The translations under genes and the position numbers were made by a program. From Candidatus Krumholzibacteriia bacterium (GTDB lineage: Bacteria; Krumholzibacteriota; Krumholzibacteriia; LZORAL124-64-63), in NCBI GenBank assembly GCA_014859985.1, contig JACZKN010000110.1, positions 1 to 7,059 of the forward strand: a stretch of 7,059 nucleotides of DNA, given 5' to 3'. The notes beneath the pieces were generated by a model that was not told where the DNA came from, did not search any database, and worked only from the letters and a program-made list of their open reading frames with translations. Below are positions 4,614 to 7,059 of the stretch, one piece after another (the stretch's first letter is position 1; every line of letters starts with the position of its first letter).

Positions 4614-5945
4614 GTGCGCGCGTATCCAGAAACGGGGAACATGCCTGAGGCGCGGTTCCCCCATCTGCACCAGGAGGTCGAAGCGGAGCAATCCGACGAC
4701 CCTCCGTCCCTCGCGGTCCCGGCAGCCGAACCTGAACTGCCGGAACCATTCCCCGACTATTTCCTGAAGAAACGGCTGCCGGTCAGCAGCCCCCGCACGC
4801 TCGAATTTCGCCGGCGCCACTTCGCCGGCGTTTCCGCGCGGGACTGGAACGACTGGCATTGGCAGATGCGCAACCGCATCCGCACGCTCGATCGCCTGGA
4901 ATGGATGCTCGAGCTGACGCAGGCGGAACGCGCGGCCCTGGGCCAGCACGGCGAACTGCTGCCCATGGCCATCACGCCCTACTACATGAGCCTGCTGGAC
5001 CCGCAGGATCCCCTGCAGCCCCTGCGGCGCACCATGATCCCGGTGCACCAGGAGTTCCTGCGCACCCCCGGCGAGGCCGACGATCCCCTGGGCGAGGACG
5101 AGCACAGCCCGGCGCCGGGCCTCGTGCACCGCTACCCCGACCGGGTGCTGTTCCTGGTGCACGACCACTGCGCCGCCTACTGCCGCTACTGCACGCGCTC
5201 GCGCGTGGTGGGGCAGGGCGAACTGCAGCCCAACAAGGCGCGCCTGGAGGAGGGCCTGGCCTACATCCGCCGCACGCCGCAGATCCGCGACGTGCTGCTG
5301 TCGGGCGGCGATCCGCTGACCCTCTCGGACGAGAAGCTGGACTGGCTGCTGGGTGAGCTGCGGGCGATCCCGCACGTGCAGTTCGTGCGCATCGGCACGA
5401 TGGTGCCGGTGGTGATGCCCCAGCGCATCACGCCGAAGCTCGTCCAGACGCTGCGCAAGCATCACCCGCTGTGGCTGAGCATCCACTTCACCCACCCGGA
5501 CGAGTGCACGCCCGAGGTGGTGCGCGCCTGCCGGCGCCTGGCCGACGGCGGCCTGCCGCTGGGCTCGCAGATGGTGCTGCTCAAGGGCGTCAACGACAGC
5601 GTGCCGGTGATGCGCGACCTGCTGCACCGGCAGCTGATGATGCGGGTGCGGCCGTACTACCTGTACCAGTGCGACCCGATCTCGGGCTCGGCCCATTTCC
5701 GCACCACGGTGCAGGAGGGGCTGGACCTGATCCGCGGGCTGCGCGGGCACACCACCGGGTACGCCGTGCCCACCTACGTGATCGACGCGCCCGGCGGCGG
5801 CGGCAAGATCCCGCTGCAACCGGAGGCGGTGCTCGGCCGCGACGGCGACGACCTGCTGCTGCGCAGCTACGCCGGCACGGTGCACCGCTACCCGGATCCG
5901 CAGCGGGCCGGCGGCGCCGCCCGGCTCGAGGAGGTCGGGCGGTGA
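4614..5945 (+). CDS. kamA: Lysine 2,3-aminomutase-like radical SAM enzyme (KamA family)
   Basis: Radical SAM/PLP enzyme of 443 residues, predicted to convert L-lysine to L-beta-lysine in the cytoplasm. The family signature DWNDWHWQMRNRI is at 77-89. The cluster motif C186-x3-C190-x2-C193 (CAAYCRYC) binds the 4Fe-4S cluster and S-adenosylmethionine. SGGD is at 230-233 and PLP-lysine K398 is in DAPGGGGK (391-398). By recalled alignment with the Clostridium subterminale enzyme, D354 (YQCD) and D391 match the two aspartates that hold the lysine epsilon-amino group, which glutamate 2,3-aminomutase replaces. Differences: a Pro/Glu-rich N-terminal extension of about 60 residues, and a C-terminus that ends soon after HRYPDPQ and lacks the Cys-rich zinc-binding tail, although the matching C306 remains. 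EpmB-type enzymes are shorter. It is the first gene of the operon; its TGA overlaps the next start codon. Confidence 0.9.
   Translation: MRAYPETGNMPEARFPHLHQEVEAEQSDDPPSLAVPAAEPELPEPFPDYFLKKRLPVSSPRTLEFRRRHFAGVSARDWNDWHWQMRNRIRTLDRLEWMLELTQAERAALGQHGELLPMAITPYYMSLLDPQDPLQPLRRTMIPVHQEFLRTPGEADDPLGEDEHSPAPGLVHRYPDRVLFLVHDHCAAYCRYCTRSRVVGQGELQPNKARLEEGLAYIRRTPQIRDVLLSGGDPLTLSDEKLDWLLGELRAIPHVQFVRIGTMVPVVMPQRITPKLVQTLRKHHPLWLSIHFTHPDECTPEVVRACRRLADGGLPLGSQMVLLKGVNDSVPVMRDLLHRQLMMRVRPYYLYQCDPISGSAHFRTTVQEGLDLIRGLRGHTTGYAVPTYVIDAPGGGGKIPLQPEAVLGRDGDDLLLRSYAGTVHRYPDPQRAGGAARLEEVGR
5928..5935 (+). promoter_or_regulatory. Ribosome binding site GAGGAGGT inside the aminomutase gene
   Basis: It lies six bases before the GTG at 5942, within the last codons of the aminomutase gene. 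It selects this GTG although the reading frame stays open far upstream. Confidence 0.8.
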
Positions 5946-6976
5946 AGATCGGCCTGACCTACGACCTGCGGGACGACTACCTGGCCATGGGCTACGGCGA
6001 GGAGGAGACCGCGGAGTTCGACCACCCCGCGACGATCGAGGCCATCGAGGGCGCGCTGCAGCGGCTGGGGCATGGGACCGAGCGCATCGGCCATGCCCGC
6101 GCCTTGGCGGCGCGCCTGGTGGCCGGCCACCGCTGGGACCTGGTGTTCAACATCGCCGAGGGGCTGGCCGGCATCGGGCGGGAGGCCCAGGTGCCGGCCA
6201 TGCTCGAGGTGTACGGCATCCCGTACACCTTCAGCGACCCCCTGGTGATGGCCCTGACCCTGCACAAGGGCATGACCAAGCGCGTGCTGCGCGACGGGGG
6301 CGTGCCCACGCCCGCGTTCGCCGAGGTGGCCCAGCCGGCCGACCTCGACGGCCTGGACCTGCCGTTTCCCCTGTTCGCCAAGCCCCTGGCCGAGGGCACC
6401 GGCAAGGGCATCGACGGCGGTTCGGTCCTGCACACCCGGGCCGAACTGCGCGCCCGCTGCCTGGACCTGCTGGAGCGCTTCCGCCAGCCGGTGCTGGTGG
6501 AGAGCTACCTGCCGGGCCGCGAGTTCACGGTCGGCATCACCGGCACGGGCGCTGTGGCGCGCGTGGTCGGCACCATGGAGGTCGTGCTCCTGGACCAGGC
6601 CGAGGGCGGCGCCTACACCTTCGCCAACAAGGAGAACTGGCAGGACCGGGTGGCCTACCGGCGGGGTGTGGCGGCCGACGACCCGGCGGTCGCCCGGGCC
6701 GAGGCGATCTCCCTGGCGGCCTGGCGGCTGCTGGGCTGCCGCGACGGCGGCCGGATCGACCTGCGCTGCGACGCGGGGGGCGAGCCCCAGCTCATCGAGA
6801 TCAACCCCCTGGCGGGGCTCAGGCCGGCCTACTCGGACCTGGCGCTGATCGCCGATTTCGAAGGCCTGCCCTACGACGCGCTCATCGGCAGGATCGTCGA
6901 CTCGGCGGCCGCGCGGATCGCCGCGGTGCGCTCCGGCGGGGAGGGTCCCGACCATGCGCGTGGCGCTGCTGCATAA
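5942..6976 (+). CDS. D-Ala-D-Ala-ligase-like ATP-grasp enzyme
   Basis: An ATP-dependent carboxylate-amine ligase of 344 residues, cytoplasmic, substrate unknown. The GTG start overlaps the aminomutase stop (GTGA) and yields the typical opening MKIGLTYDLRDDYLAMGYGE. Motifs follow the Ddl order: NIAEG...GREAQVPAMLE with YGIPYTFSDP (70-100), HKGMTK (108-113), the ATP-binding lysine K147 in LFAKPLAEGTGKGI, VLVESYLPGREFTVGI (184-199), the omega-loop region about 221-240, R271/D273, and the metal-binding E286-I-N288 followed by G292 and YSDL. The Ddl N-terminal motif GGxSxExxVS, whose glutamate holds the first D-alanine, is absent; TYDLRDDY stands there. The enzyme is therefore probably not a peptidoglycan Ddl. 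The context suggests that it ligates beta-lysine or a related amino acid; this is inference. It overlaps the next gene by 23 bases. Confidence 0.85.
   Translation: MKIGLTYDLRDDYLAMGYGEEETAEFDHPATIEAIEGALQRLGHGTERIGHARALAARLVAGHRWDLVFNIAEGLAGIGREAQVPAMLEVYGIPYTFSDPLVMALTLHKGMTKRVLRDGGVPTPAFAEVAQPADLDGLDLPFPLFAKPLAEGTGKGIDGGSVLHTRAELRARCLDLLERFRQPVLVESYLPGREFTVGITGTGAVARVVGTMEVVLLDQAEGGAYTFANKENWQDRVAYRRGVAADDPAVARAEAISLAAWRLLGCRDGGRIDLRCDAGGEPQLIEINPLAGLRPAYSDLALIADFEGLPYDALIGRIVDSAAARIAAVRSGGEGPDHARGAAA
6938..6945 (+). promoter_or_regulatory. Ribosome binding site GGGGAGGG for the third operon gene
   Basis: It lies eight bases before the ATG at 6954, inside the end of the preceding ATP-grasp gene. 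Confidence 0.65.
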
Positions 6977-7059
6977 CGCGGTCGCCACCGATGCCGCCGC
7001 CGACGAGGCCGACGTCCTGGTGCAGGTCGAGGCCGTCGGCCACGCCCTGGCGGCCCGGG
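6954..7059 (+). CDS. Second ATP-grasp (Ddl-like) protein, N-terminus only
   Basis: Thirty-five codons are visible before the right edge: MRVALLHNAVATDAAADEAD, then VLVQVEAVGHALAAR. The opening strand R-V-A-L-L-H-N-A-V, followed by D-E-A-D-V-L-V-Q and a helix E-A-V-x-x-A-L, resembles the start of Ddl-like ATP-grasp proteins, which begin with a Rossmann-like substrate-binding domain. The catalytic region lies outside the window, so the family call rests on this short stretch and on context. The gene starts inside the preceding ATP-grasp gene in another frame (23-base overlap), with its own ribosome binding site, so it belongs to the same operon. It is not a plain duplicate of its neighbour: the visible N-termini differ clearly. 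Confidence 0.6.
   Translation, partial: MRVALLHNAVATDAAADEADVLVQVEAVGHALAAR

Noticed and set aside
4598..4648. Short open frame of 16 codons starting ATGAAGGAGG and overlapping the aminomutase start
   Set aside because: It has no ribosome binding site of its own and its first codons are the Shine-Dalgarno of the next gene, so it is most likely chance.
4611..5885. Long minus-strand open frame opposite the aminomutase
   Set aside because: Shadow of a conserved enzyme; the translation is H/Q/R/V-rich with no motif.
5471..5941. In-frame upstream extension of the ATP-grasp gene into the aminomutase gene
   Set aside because: The extra residues are a frame-shifted reading of the aminomutase. The family N-terminus starts at the GTG at 5942, which has its own ribosome binding site.
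5942..6976. Genuine D-alanine-D-alanine ligase of the cell wall
   Set aside because: The N-terminal D-Ala-binding motif is missing, and the gene is fused operon-wise to an aminomutase rather than to mur or fts genes.

Overview
This is a GC-rich bacterial window holding six genes in three blocks. The organism looks like a high-GC member of the Fibrobacteres-Chlorobi-Bacteroidetes (FCB) sphere or a nearby candidate phylum such as Krumholzibacteriota or Eisenbacteria. That is inference from two things: a secreted protein ending in a FlgD-like Ig domain with an IVPNPCNP-type entry motif, common in those lineages, and a dihydroorotase whose metal-site motif (DDQVHFREPG) I associate with Bacteroidetes-type enzymes. 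No rRNA, tRNA, mobile element or CRISPR array is visible.

Block 1 (1-1558, minus strand): a dihydroorotase gene (pyrimidine biosynthesis), followed 22 bases downstream by a small TPR-like protein that runs off the left edge. The dihydroorotase leader holds two GC-rich inverted repeats. A short AT-rich island (about 1656-1695) probably carries promoters for both directions.

Block 2 (1740-4377): two convergent genes whose stop codons lie about 10 bases apart. The plus-strand gene encodes a 600-residue secreted multidomain protein with a ten-G homopolymer in its coding sequence. The minus-strand gene encodes a 274-residue exported protein that I do not recognise.

Block 3 (4614-7059, plus strand, open at the right edge): the most interesting part. 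It is a tightly overlapping operon of a lysine 2,3-aminomutase-like radical SAM/PLP enzyme, a D-Ala-D-Ala-ligase-like ATP-grasp enzyme, and the start of what looks like a second ATP-grasp enzyme. The aminomutase keeps the two aspartates that read the lysine side chain, so the simplest reading is that it makes beta-lysine and the ligases join this to another amino acid or amine. The usual partner for making the osmolyte N-epsilon-acetyl-beta-lysine, an AblB acetyltransferase, is not among the visible genes. A TTGACA-type promoter with an inverted repeat in its spacer, and strong ribosome binding sites before each gene, suggest a regulated, translationally coupled unit.
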